Of a stretch of 36,975 nt of DNA, positions 1 through 7,779 are shown in pieces. The position numbers and the translations under genes are program-made. Where the stretch lies: positions 1 through 36,975 of the forward strand of contig NZ_JAKKUR010000014.1 of the NCBI RefSeq assembly GCF_021890735.1, written 5' to 3'. The notes beneath the pieces were generated by a model. The model worked only from the letters and a program-made list of their open reading frames with translations, did no database searches and was not told where the DNA came from. The number at the start of each line of letters is the position of its first letter. Position 1 is the first letter of the stretch. The stretch comes from Thermanaeromonas sp. GTDB taxonomy: Bacteria; Bacillota; DSM-521; Neomoorellales; Neomoorellaceae.

Positions 1-1049
1 CGTGTGCAGGGGGAGCGGTATATTCACCTGCGCTTATGGACTTTATTTTCATGGTCCAGGGAACCAGCGAAATGTTTATCACTGGGCCGCAGGTCATCAA
101 AGCCGTAACGGGAGAAGAAGTGAGCGGTCAGCAATTAGGGGGTGCTCTTACCCATAACCAGGTAAGCGGGGTAGCCCATTTTGCAGCCGAGAACGAAGAC
201 CATTGCTTTATGCTCATCCGCACCCTTTTAAGCTATCTTCCCAGCAACAACATGGAAGACCCGCCTATCCAAGATACTGGGGACGACCCAGGTCGGGAAG
301 AAGAAGAGTTGCTCAATATTGTGCCTGACGACCCCAACAAAGCCTATGATATGCGGGAGATCATAGTACGAGCTATAGACCAGGGCACCTTCTTTGAAGT
401 CCAGCCCCTTTATGCGCCCAACATTATTACAGCATTTGCTCGCTTAAACGGCCGTACCATAGGCATTATAGCCAACCAGCCCAGGGTCATGGCTGGCTGC
501 CTGGATATAAACTGTTCCGACAAGGCAGCCCGCTTCATACGTTTTTGCGACGCCTTTAACATTCCCATCATCAACTTTGTAGATGTTCCAGGTTTTTTGC
601 CTGGGACCAACCAGGAATATGGGGGTATCATCCGGCACGGGGCCAAGATGCTCCACGCTTATTCTGAAGCCACAGTGCCCAAGATCACCTTAATAATACG
701 CAAAGCCTATGGTGGAGCATATCTGGCTATGTGCAGCAGGGACCTGGGGGCAGACATAGTATATGCCTGGCCGTGTGCAGAGATAGCGGTGATGGGGCCG
801 GAAGGTGCGGCCAATATAATCTTCCGTAAGGAAATAGAAGCGGCGGCAGATCCGCAAAAGGCGCGGCAGGAAAAAATAGGAGAATACCGGCGCTTGTTTG
901 CCAATCCCTATGTAGCGGCAGAGAGGGGTTACATCGATGCGGTGATAGATCCCAGGCAGACCAGGAGATATCTCGTCCGAGCCCTGGAACTACTCTCCAC
1001 GAAACGGGAGAGCCGGCCGGCAAAGAAACATGGAAATATTCCTCTGTAA
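1..1049 (+). CDS. mmdA: Carboxyltransferase (alpha) subunit of a methylmalonyl-CoA decarboxylase-type complex, 5'-truncated
   Basis: The reading frame is open from base 3 and enters the window already inside the conserved CAGGAVYSPALMDF segment, so the true start lies upstream. The ATG at 36 is internal. The visible 348 residues are the C-terminal two thirds of a PccB/MmdA-type acyl-CoA carboxyltransferase: the oxyanion-loop region (GGAVYSP), an ENE motif near residue 55, a second crotonase-like domain with NIPIINFVDVPGFLPG, and the RKAYGGAYLAMCS segment. These enzymes move carboxyl between an acyl-CoA (propionyl/methylmalonyl) and biotin. The downstream genes encode sodium-pump beta and gamma subunits and a biotin carrier, which points to a sodium-translocating methylmalonyl-CoA decarboxylase rather than a plain carboxylase. 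Glutaconyl-CoA decarboxylase is possible, but the dicarboxylate genes nearby make it less likely. Confidence 0.93.
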   Translation, partial: CAGGAVYSPALMDFIFMVQGTSEMFITGPQVIKAVTGEEVSGQQLGGALTHNQVSGVAHFAAENEDHCFMLIRTLLSYLPSNNMEDPPIQDTGDDPGREEEELLNIVPDDPNKAYDMREIIVRAIDQGTFFEVQPLYAPNIITAFARLNGRTIGIIANQPRVMAGCLDINCSDKAARFIRFCDAFNIPIINFVDVPGFLPGTNQEYGGIIRHGAKMLHAYSEATVPKITLIIRKAYGGAYLAMCSRDLGADIVYAWPCAEIAVMGPEGAANIIFRKEIEAAADPQKARQEKIGEYRRLFANPYVAAERGYIDAVIDPRQTRRYLVRALELLSTKRESRPAKKHGNIPL

Positions 1050-1271
1050 CTTCTTGCTGGTAGCTGGCTGGGGCTAGAGGTTAATCTTTCGTGGGGTTAG
1101 TATGATTGCAAGGCGACCTTTAGCTGGGAGGGGGGCCAAGATATAGGGGAGCTTAATAGTCTTTAATCTTGTTAGCGGTTTATCCTGGCGGGAAGGAGAG
1201 GGGGTGAGAAGCCATTCTAAAGCAACCGAAAGCAAAAACTCCCAAAATTTAAGATGAAAGGGGTGTAGGGG

Positions 1272-2576
1272 ATGTCACCAGCGACCATTACCTTATTAAT
1301 ACTTTTGCTAGCCTTGATACTTTTCGTGACTGAGAGGATACCGCTAGCAGTGACGGCTATCTTGGTAGATGTATTGCTTGTGTTTACAGGCGTACTTCCG
1401 GCAAAAGATGCCTTCTCCGGTCTATCAAACTCTACAGTAGTGTTGTTTGCCGCCACCTTTGTTATCGGTGCCGCTCTGTTCCGGACGGGCGTAGCTAAGC
1501 TGATCGGCGACACCGTAATAAAAGGTGCGGGTAAAAGCGAACTGAGGCTTCTTTTGGCAGTAATGATCGTGGCTGGAGGCCTTTCCGCTGTCCTCAGCAA
1601 CACTGGCACGACAGCAGTACTGCTGCCCATTGTCATGGCTATAGCGGCTAGCGCCGGTCTGTCCAATAAGAGGCTCTTAATGCCGCTAGCGTACGCTACC
1701 AGCCTTGGTGGTATGCTCACCCTGGTAGGAACACCTCCCAACGTCATAGCCAAGGCCACCTTAGATCAAGCGAAACTTGCCTCCTTCGGTTTCTTTGAAT
1801 ACGCCAAGATTGGTATTCCCATGGCTATTATCGGTACTATCTATATGTTAACTCTGGGCAAGAAGCTACTTTCTACCGGGGATGCGGCCGAAGTGGAGGA
1901 TGTGGCTAAGGCCAGTGCAGCCCAGCTAGAGTCCGAGGGTTTGAGCCAGGAAACTTCTGGTCGGGGGAAGGCTGATGTAATACGTATGTGGATCTCGGGC
2001 CTGGTCCTGCTGGCAGCTGTAGTGGTTATGGCCTGGGGGAAATACCCCTTGGAAGTCGTTGCGGTTACCGGCGCTCTTATTGTAGTTATCACAGGGTGTC
2101 TTAAGATAGAGGAAGCTTACAAAGCCATCGATTGGACTACTATCTTTCTCTTTGCTGGTATGTTACCTATGAGCAAGGCTTTAGAGAAAACTGGCGCTGG
2201 AAAAATGATAGCCGAAGCCGTTATCGGAGTAATGGGCAGCAATCCGAGCCCTTATCTGATTACCGCGGTGTTGTTTATCCTGGCCTGCGGTCTGACCAAC
2301 TTTATGTCTAACACCGCTACCGCAGCCCTGCTCTGCCCCATCGGGCTGGCTATCGCTCAGGGCTTAGGAGCTGACCCCCGGGCTGTGGTCATGGCCATAG
2401 CTGTTGGATGCTCCTGCGCCTTTATGACGCCGGTGGGTACACCGCCCAATACTATCGTATTGGGCCCTGCCCGGTACCGCTTCACGGACTATGTAATAGT
2501 GGGTGCACCTCTAACCTTGCTGACCTTTATAGTTGCGGTTATACTTTTGCCGCTGCTGTGGCCCTTCTATCATTAA
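1272..2576 (+). CDS. DASS/SLC13-family sodium-coupled anion (dicarboxylate-type) transporter
   Basis: A 434-residue, very hydrophobic protein with about eleven membrane segments in two halves. Each half carries the DASS signature: SNTGTTAVLLP near residue 115 then GTPPNV near 155, and SNTATAALLCP near 348 then GTPPNT near 390. The paired SNT motifs bind sodium and substrate carboxylates in this family. The ATG at 1272 follows a G-rich ribosome site. It lies between the alpha and gamma subunits of the decarboxylase, 222 bp after the former and 81 bp before the latter. Import of succinate or another C4-dicarboxylate, or succinate/propionate exchange, would suit the pathway, but the substrate is inferred. 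A sulfate or other anion carrier of the same family cannot be excluded. Confidence 0.88.
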   Translation: MSPATITLLILLLALILFVTERIPLAVTAILVDVLLVFTGVLPAKDAFSGLSNSTVVLFAATFVIGAALFRTGVAKLIGDTVIKGAGKSELRLLLAVMIVAGGLSAVLSNTGTTAVLLPIVMAIAASAGLSNKRLLMPLAYATSLGGMLTLVGTPPNVIAKATLDQAKLASFGFFEYAKIGIPMAIIGTIYMLTLGKKLLSTGDAAEVEDVAKASAAQLESEGLSQETSGRGKADVIRMWISGLVLLAAVVVMAWGKYPLEVVAVTGALIVVITGCLKIEEAYKAIDWTTIFLFAGMLPMSKALEKTGAGKMIAEAVIGVMGSNPSPYLITAVLFILACGLTNFMSNTATAALLCPIGLAIAQGLGADPRAVVMAIAVGCSCAFMTPVGTPPNTIVLGPARYRFTDYVIVGAPLTLLTFIVAVILLPLLWPFYH

Positions 2577-2597
2577 GCCTAAAATTTACAGCAACGG

Positions 2598-2640
2598 GGG
2601 CCCGCTGGAGGTCAACGTGAGGGCCCTGGCGGGCCCTTTA
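2598..2640 (+). terminator. Terminator-like hairpin between the transporter and the gamma subunit
   Basis: GGGCCCGC at 2598-2605 pairs perfectly with GCGGGCCC at 2629-2636, followed by TTTATT and then directly by the AGGAGG site of the next gene. The T-tract is short, so it may act as a partial terminator or attenuator that lowers expression of the downstream pump subunits, or as an RNA-processing hairpin. Confidence 0.55.
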
Positions 2641-2657
2641 TTAGGAGGTGCTGGTAG

Positions 2658-3035
2658 TTGGAACACCAGATGGATGCTCTCCTTCTCTCGCTAGTTAACA
2701 TTACCATCGTTTTTGCCGTTCTCTTTTTCCTGGCTCTAGTTATCAACCTCATTAAGTTTGCGGCTGACGCCCTGGGAACGAACCGCAAGACCAAGGGCCA
2801 GGCAACTGAGGTGGCTCGAGAAATCCAAGCCGTAGAAACACGGGAGAAGGATAGAGCGCCGGGAGTGAGCCCGGCCAAGGTAGCGGCAGCCTGTGCTGCC
2901 GTAGCCGCCTGCCTAGGTGAAGAGGGCTTTAAGGTAGTAAGCATGAAGAAGCCAAGCCCTTTCGATCCCTGGGCACACATGGGGCGGTTAGAAAACATGA
3001 CTTCGTCGCAAATACCAAGGGATAGGAGGTACTAA
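2658..3035 (+). CDS. Sodium pump decarboxylase gamma (OadG/MmdD-like) subunit
   Basis: A 125-residue protein beginning at TTG 2658, preceded by AGGAGGTG at 2643-2650. The ATG at 2670 has poorer spacing. Residues 10-32 form one membrane helix (NITIVFAVLFFLALVINLIKF), followed by a charged linker and an alanine-rich segment (KVAAACAAVAACLGEEGF). This is the architecture of OadG/MmdD, the small subunit that ties the carboxyltransferase to the membrane beta subunit. It ends 2 bp before the biotin carrier gene. The family is poorly conserved in sequence, so the call rests on size, topology and position between alpha and BCCP/beta genes. Confidence 0.82.
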   Translation: MEHQMDALLLSLVNITIVFAVLFFLALVINLIKFAADALGTNRKTKGQATEVAREIQAVETREKDRAPGVSPAKVAAACAAVAACLGEEGFKVVSMKKPSPFDPWAHMGRLENMTSSQIPRDRRY

Positions 3036-3037
3036 AG

Positions 3038-3430
3038 ATGAGACGATTCCGGGTAACAGTAAATGGCGAGACCTTTGAAGTGGAGGTAGAAGAGATCAAA
3101 GGGGGTGCAGTTAAACAAACGAGCACACCATCACCAGTAGTTGAACTTCCTAATAGAGTGCCAAATGTTACTCCTTCCGCTCCTCCTGCAGCTCCTACAG
3201 CAGGATCGGCTAGTGCTGGAGGCAATGTAACTGCCCCTATGCCGGGCAACATTTTAAGCATCAAAGTAAAAGAAGGCGAAGAGGTCAAAGCGGGCCAAGT
3301 GCTGCTGATCCTGGAGGCTATGAAAATGCAAAATGAGATCGTAGCCCCCAGGAACGGGAAAGTAAAGAAGATTTATGTAAGCGCTGGTCAGTCTGTGAAC
3401 ACCGGAGACCCCTTAATAAGTATAGAATAG
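3038..3430 (+). CDS. mmdC: Biotin carboxyl carrier subunit of the sodium-pump decarboxylase
   Basis: 130 residues: an N-terminal strand region (residues 1-30), a Pro/Ala/Thr/Ser-rich flexible linker (about 30-62) and a C-terminal biotinyl domain. The biotinylation motif EAMKM places the acceptor lysine at residue 96. The protein carries CO2 on biotin from the carboxyltransferase to the membrane beta subunit. ATG 3038 follows AGGAGG with good spacing. The Pro/Ala linker is the usual swinging arm of MmdC/OadA/GcdC-type carriers. Confidence 0.94.
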   Translation: MRRFRVTVNGETFEVEVEEIKGGAVKQTSTPSPVVELPNRVPNVTPSAPPAAPTAGSASAGGNVTAPMPGNILSIKVKEGEEVKAGQVLLILEAMKMQNEIVAPRNGKVKKIYVSAGQSVNTGDPLISIE

Positions 3431-3470
3431 GGTTATAGAGGATAGGCTCACAAAGGGGAGAGAAGCGGCG

Positions 3471-4589
3471 ATGGATTTTGTCGAAAAGCTCTTCGACCTA
3501 ATCAATACCACCGGCTTCCTGCAATTGACCTGGGGAAACCTTATTATGATCGGTGTCGGCTGCGTCCTCCTGTACCTGGCCATCAAGAAAGAATTTGAGC
3601 CGCTACTGCTAATGCCCATTGGGTTCGGGTGCATTTTGGCTAACTTACCGGCCACAGGCATTATGGACGAAGGAGGTCTACTGCGCTATCTCTTCTTTGG
3701 CGTAGAAAAAGAGATCTTTCCCTGCCTAATCTTCTTGGGCGTAGGAGCCATGACAGACTTTGGACCATTGTTGGCCAACCCTATGACCATCCTGTTGGGA
3801 GCTGCTGCCCAAGTCGGTGTATTTGTGGCCATTTACTTGGCAGAGCTTCTGGGTTTTAACATCAAGGAGGCGGCGAGCATCGGTATTATCGGTGGGGCGG
3901 ACGGGCCCACGGCTATCTACCTAAGCATGAAACTAGCTCCCCACCTTCTAGGAGCCATTGCCGTGGCCGCTTACACCTACATGTCCCTGGTTCCCTTGAT
4001 TTTGCCTGCGGCCATAAAACTTTTGACCACCAAGCGGGAAAGGCAGATCGTCATGGAGCAGCTCCGTCCAGTATCGAAACTGGAGAAAATATTATTTCCC
4101 ATCCTGTGTACCATAGTAATTGTTCTGGTGCTGCCGCCGATTGCGCCTTTGCTGGGTATGCTTATGCTGGGCAACCTCATGCGGGAGTGTGGAGTAACAG
4201 AGAGGTTATCCAAAACAGCCCAGAATGAGCTTATCAACATTGTGACTATTTTCCTAGCTACATCTGTCGGGGCTACCATGGACGCCGCCAGTTTCCTTAC
4301 CTTACGAACCGTCGAGATTATTATCTTAGGAGCGGTAGCTTTCTTCTTCGGTGCTGTAGGGGGGGTACTGCTGGGCAAGCTGATGTGCGTGATAACCGGA
4401 GGCAAGGTAAACCCCATGATCGGAGCCGCCGGAGTCTCTGCTGTGCCCATGGCTGCACGGGTGGTGCAGCGGTTGGGTCAGCAGGAGAACCCCGCAAACT
4501 TCCTGCTTATGCATGCTATGGGACCCAACGTGGCCGGCGTTATCGGGACTGCCACAGCGGCTGGTGTTATGCTGGCCCTGCTGCAATAG
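3471..4589 (+). CDS. mmdB: Sodium-translocating decarboxylase beta subunit (OadB/MmdB/GcdB family)
   Basis: A 372-residue polytopic membrane protein with the family hallmarks: [15 protein letters not shown] near residue 85, the [12 protein letters not shown] stretch near residue 140, and a conserved C-terminal [12 protein letters not shown] plus [17 protein letters not shown]. In this family the [10 protein letters not shown] region carries residues that couple carboxybiotin decarboxylation to export of sodium ions. It closes the decarboxylase cluster. Length and motifs are normal. The sequence alone does not separate oxaloacetate, methylmalonyl-CoA and glutaconyl-CoA pumps; the PccB-like alpha subunit upstream rules out the oxaloacetate type. 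Confidence 0.95.
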   Translation: MDFVEKLFDLINTTGFLQLTWGNLIMIGVGCVLLYLAIKKEFEPLLLMPIGFGCILANLPATGIMDEGGLLRYLFFGVEKEIFPCLIFLGVGAMTDFGPLLANPMTILLGAAAQVGVFVAIYLAELLGFNIKEAASIGIIGGADGPTAIYLSMKLAPHLLGAIAVAAYTYMSLVPLILPAAIKLLTTKRERQIVMEQLRPVSKLEKILFPILCTIVIVLVLPPIAPLLGMLMLGNLMRECGVTERLSKTAQNELINIVTIFLATSVGATMDAASFLTLRTVEIIILGAVAFFFGAVGGVLLGKLMCVITGGKVNPMIGAAGVSAVPMAARVVQRLGQQENPANFLLMHAMGPNVAGVIGTATAAGVMLALLQ

Positions 4590-4763
4590 ATAATTAACCA
4601 GCGCACTCTAGGAGAGTTGGATCAGCAGTGGTCCGTGGTGGGCCTCTCAATAAGCGAGAGTGCTGTGGCGCAATCCTGGGTACATTATGGGGAGGAGGCC
4701 TTAGAGGGGAGGGCTTCCTCCCAATTGTGGCTATGCCCAGGGCGGTAGGGGGGCGTACGAGTT
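4590..4763 (+). other. Intergenic region with possible hairpins
   Basis: Between mmdB and coaD, a short arm near 4602-4611 (GCACTCT) can pair with AGAGTGC near 4656. GGAGGAGGCC near 4691 can pair with GGCTTCCTCC near 4712 with one mismatch. No T-run follows either, so neither is a clear terminator. No known riboswitch or T-box was recognised. Confidence 0.3.
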
Positions 4764-5237
4764 ATGCGAGTGGCAGTGTTTCCAGGAACCTTTGATCCCA
4801 TAACCTTGGGTCATATGGATTTAATTCGGCGCTCCTGCAAACTGTTCGATAAAGTGATTGTGGCTGTAGGCGATTATCCCTTTAGGGACACTCTTTTTAG
4901 CGTAAAGGAAAGAGTGACCATGGTGCGAGCGTGCACCGAGCATCTTCCTTCTGTGGAGGCTAAAACCTTAAGGGGTCTGTTGGTTGAATTTGCCCGTAAG
5001 CATGGAGCTTGTGCCATTATACGTGGCCTACGAGCTGTTTCTGACTTTGAGCAGGAATTTCAGGTTTCGGTGATGAATAAACAGTTAGCCGATGATATAG
5101 AAACAATTTTCCTTATGCCAGCTACCGAGTATTGTTTTTTGAGTTCCCGAGTGGTGCGACAGGTGGCTTCTGTGGGAGGAAGTGTTAAGGGGTTGGTCCC
5201 GCCGGTGGTGGAGATAGCCCTTAAAGCTAAATTTTAA
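4764..5237 (+). CDS. coaD: Phosphopantetheine adenylyltransferase
   Basis: 157 residues, the usual CoaD length. The N-terminal nucleotidyltransferase motif GTFDPITLGH (residues 8-17) contains the T/HxGH signature that binds ATP. The family block AIIRGLRAVSDFEQEFQ lies near residue 87 and EYCFLSSRVVRQVA near 124. The enzyme transfers AMP from ATP to 4'-phosphopantetheine, the penultimate step of coenzyme A synthesis, in the cytoplasm. It is separated from its neighbours by more than 170 bp on each side and is probably transcribed alone. Confidence 0.97.
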   Translation: MRVAVFPGTFDPITLGHMDLIRRSCKLFDKVIVAVGDYPFRDTLFSVKERVTMVRACTEHLPSVEAKTLRGLLVEFARKHGACAIIRGLRAVSDFEQEFQVSVMNKQLADDIETIFLMPATEYCFLSSRVVRQVASVGGSVKGLVPPVVEIALKAKF

Positions 5238-5427
5238 TATGTCGAAGTCGGAGTCTATACTGGTGACTACAAAAGTGTAAGTATACAGTACTAAGAGGGA
5301 GTACCAGAGAAGGGGTAGGTTAAAGGGTTTGTGAGGTGTGGGTATCTGTGTTCAGAACCTGGGGTTTTCTTTTTAGCCCAAAGGCAATGCATTAGGAAAA
5401 GCGAGACAAAGAGGGATGGTGGGTGTT

Positions 5428-6066
5428 ATGAAAATTTTGGCCATCAATGGTAGCCATCGTAAAGGACGTAATACAGCTAAGATGTTGGAGACGGTCTTAG
5501 AGGAAGTACGTAGTCTGGGAGCAGAAACAGAGCTCTTGGAACTTAGCGATTATAATATAAAACCTTGCCGGGCCTGCAACCATTGTCTGCGGGTAATAGA
5601 ATGTTCTATCGAGGATGACGATATGAAACTGATCGCGGATAAGATGCTGGCCGCCGACGCTATTGTGTTGGGCTCTCCGGTGTATATCTCAAACGTTACG
5701 GGACTAATGAAAAACTTCATGGACCGGACCCGTTGGTTGCATATGTGCCGCAACACTCTCCAGGGTAAGGTAGGTGCAGCGGTTACCCATGCGGGGCTAA
5801 GAAACGGAGGGCAGGAATTTACACAAATGATAATGGAACGTTTCTTGGCCAGCCACGGCATGATTGTAGTCGATAGCCGGGACCAAGAGGGTAGGATTTA
5901 TAACCATGGGCCCATGGGCACTCTATTTGAACGGCTGGAAGATGGCAGGGTGATATGGAAGAAAGATGTAGAAGACGATCCTCTGGCCCTACATGAGTGC
6001 CGTACGTTGGGGAGGAACATTGTAAGACAAGTGCAGCTCATGAAAGCTGTTCGCAGGGAAGTGTGA
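5428..6066 (+). CDS. Flavodoxin-fold iron-sulfur flavoprotein-like (Isf / NADPH-dependent FMN reductase family)
   Basis: About 212 residues from ATG 5428; an in-frame ATG at 5416 is possible. The N-terminus MKILAINGSHRKGRNTAKM has the flavodoxin-like FMN phosphate loop GSxRxGxNT. A compact cysteine cluster follows near residues 47-58, with pattern CX2CX2CX5C (CRACNHCLRVIEC), and then ADAIVLGSPVYISNVTG, typical of FMN binding. The spacing matches the iron-sulfur flavoprotein family, in which the cysteines hold a [4Fe-4S] cluster that shuttles electrons with FMN. The physiological partner is unknown. The C-terminal 70 residues (basic/acidic, HECRTLGRNIVRQ) are typical of the NAD(P)H-dependent oxidoreductase variants of this family. 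Confidence 0.85.
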   Translation: MKILAINGSHRKGRNTAKMLETVLEEVRSLGAETELLELSDYNIKPCRACNHCLRVIECSIEDDDMKLIADKMLAADAIVLGSPVYISNVTGLMKNFMDRTRWLHMCRNTLQGKVGAAVTHAGLRNGGQEFTQMIMERFLASHGMIVVDSRDQEGRIYNHGPMGTLFERLEDGRVIWKKDVEDDPLALHECRTLGRNIVRQVQLMKAVRREV

Positions 6067-6161
6067 CGGCCAAATATTCCGTCATGGGAGGCCGCCTTAA
6101 CCCAATTTAATCCAGCAGTACCCTGTTTGGGAGAGCAGGAAAAGAATCGAGGAGAGGATGT

Positions 6162-7088
6162 ATGAGCACGGCGCAACTGGTGAGCAGTTTTTCCGAAGCT
6201 GAACTCTACCTTATTGAATTACCCCTCGAGCGGCAGGGTTTCCACAAATTCATTGGGTCTTGGCTGCTTAGGAGCGAGGATAGTCAGATTCTGATAGACG
6301 TGGGTCCCGCCGTTGCTTTGCCGCAACTGCTAGCTGCCCTCCAGGATTTGGGCGTTTCCCAATTAGATTATATCCTTCTGACTCACATTCATCTGGATCA
6401 TGCTGGTGGTGTAGGGGAGTTATTGCAGTATTTCCCTGAGGCCCGTGTGCTTACCCATCCCAAGGCGCGGCAGCATTTGCAAAGTCCTACTAGTCTGTGG
6501 GAGGCCAGTGTTAGGGTTTTAGGTGATTTGGCATACTTCTATGGGCCGATTAAGCCGGTATCTCCCCAAAACTTCGTCGACCAAGTACCTCAAATAAAGA
6601 CTATAGAAACCCCCGGCCATGCTCCTCACCATTTAAGCTTCCTCTGGCGAAATTTTTTGTTTTTAGGGGAGGCAGCCGGAGTTTATTTAGATTTAGACCA
6701 TAGTTTTTATCTACGACCGGCTACCCCTCCTAAATTCTTTCTAGAAACCGCAATCGGCTCGTTGGATGGCCTTTTGAAGTTAGTGGACGATGAGACTAGC
6801 ATTTGTTTTGGGCACTTTGGTTGGGTACCAGGAGCCAAGAGAGTTCTGAAGCTTGCTCGCCAGCAGTTATACCGCTGGGAGGAAATTATCAGCGCTGTCT
6901 GTACGGGCTTTCAGGTCAGAGAAGAAGAGGAGCTATTAGTTCTTCTTATGCAGGAATTGTTGAACAGGGATCCCCTGCTGGAAAGCTTTTACCGGTTAGA
7001 TCTCGATATTCAGCAGAGAGAAAGATATTTCTTAAGCAATAGCCTTAAAGGGTATTTAGACTACTTGAGGTCTCGGCTGGTTCGCTAA
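6162..7088 (+). CDS. Metallo-beta-lactamase-fold hydrolase
   Basis: 308 residues from ATG 6162 behind GAGGAG. The metal-binding signature THIHLDHAGG (HxHxDH) lies near residue 74. Further likely ligands are the histidines of PGHAPHH near 151, an acidic residue in the FLFLGEAAGVY region near 168, and FGHFGW near 220. The C-terminal 80 residues are helical and lie outside the core fold. The family covers glyoxalase II-like thioesterases, ribonucleases, lactonases and other two-metal hydrolases. Nothing here identifies the substrate, and the neighbours (flavoprotein, cobO) do not settle it. Confidence 0.88.
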   Translation: MSTAQLVSSFSEAELYLIELPLERQGFHKFIGSWLLRSEDSQILIDVGPAVALPQLLAALQDLGVSQLDYILLTHIHLDHAGGVGELLQYFPEARVLTHPKARQHLQSPTSLWEASVRVLGDLAYFYGPIKPVSPQNFVDQVPQIKTIETPGHAPHHLSFLWRNFLFLGEAAGVYLDLDHSFYLRPATPPKFFLETAIGSLDGLLKLVDDETSICFGHFGWVPGAKRVLKLARQQLYRWEEIISAVCTGFQVREEEELLVLLMQELLNRDPLLESFYRLDLDIQQRERYFLSNSLKGYLDYLRSRLVR

Positions 7089-7161
7089 TGGGTGAGGTGC
7101 CGCGGGCCTACATAAAACACTCATCAAATATTTAGGGCATAAAGTGGTAGGGGGAATTCGG

Positions 7162-7683
7162 ATGAGGAAGGGATTGACTTTAGTCTATACCGGCAACGGT
7201 AAAGGGAAAACTACAGCCGCTTTGGGGTTGGCCTTGAGGGCTATAGGGCATGGGCAACGGGTTTTTATGATTCAATTTATGAAAGGGAGCGCCGAATATG
7301 GAGAGATTCAAGCGGCCCGGTATCTCCCCCATTTCACCCTGGTGCAGAAAGGGCTCCCTACTTTTGTAAAAAAGGGAGAGCCTAGCCCAGAAGATTTAAG
7401 GCTGGCAAGGGAAGGGTTAGAGTTGGCCAAGCAGGTGATCCAGGCCGGAGAGCATGAACTTATTATTCTAGATGAAGTTAATGTGGCAGTTGATTATGGA
7501 TTATTAAGGGAGCAGGATGTCTTAGAATTAATAGATCTCAAGCCTGAAGGAGTTACCCTAGTCCTCACGGGACGCTATGCCTCGGATAGCCTCTTGGGAA
7601 AGGCTGATATGGTCAGCGAAGTTAAGGATGTTAAACATCACTTTCAACGAGGGATACCCTCTCAACCTGGCATAGAATATTAG
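7162..7683 (+). CDS. cobO: Cob(I)yrinic acid a,c-diamide adenosyltransferase (CobO/BtuR type)
   Basis: 173 residues from ATG 7162, which has a GGGGG ribosome site 7 bases upstream. The GTG at 7144 is in frame but less likely. It shows the P-loop YTGNGKGKTTAALGLALRA at the N-terminus, FMKGSAEYGE, the Walker-B-like LIILDEVNVAVDYGLL, and the LVLTGRYA block, all conserved in the CobA/CobO/BtuR family. The enzyme transfers the adenosyl group of ATP to cobalt in corrinoids to give adenosylcobamide. Adenosylcobalamin is the cofactor of methylmalonyl-CoA mutase, the expected partner of the decarboxylase at the left end of the window; that link is inference. Confidence 0.96.
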   Translation: MRKGLTLVYTGNGKGKTTAALGLALRAIGHGQRVFMIQFMKGSAEYGEIQAARYLPHFTLVQKGLPTFVKKGEPSPEDLRLAREGLELAKQVIQAGEHELIILDEVNVAVDYGLLREQDVLELIDLKPEGVTLVLTGRYASDSLLGKADMVSEVKDVKHHFQRGIPSQPGIEY

Positions 7684-7779
7684 AGGAGAAATATCAAGCA
7701 ACATTGGTTTGAAGTTTATCTCTGCTGGGGTAGGTTGAGCCCTGACTCATATCCTGGCTACGTGGGAGTACCTTGGGCG

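Noticed and set aside
1217-1759. 180-codon minus-strand frame opposite the DASS transporter
   Set aside because: It mirrors a clear coding frame, has low-complexity Ala/Thr/Ser composition and no ribosome site.
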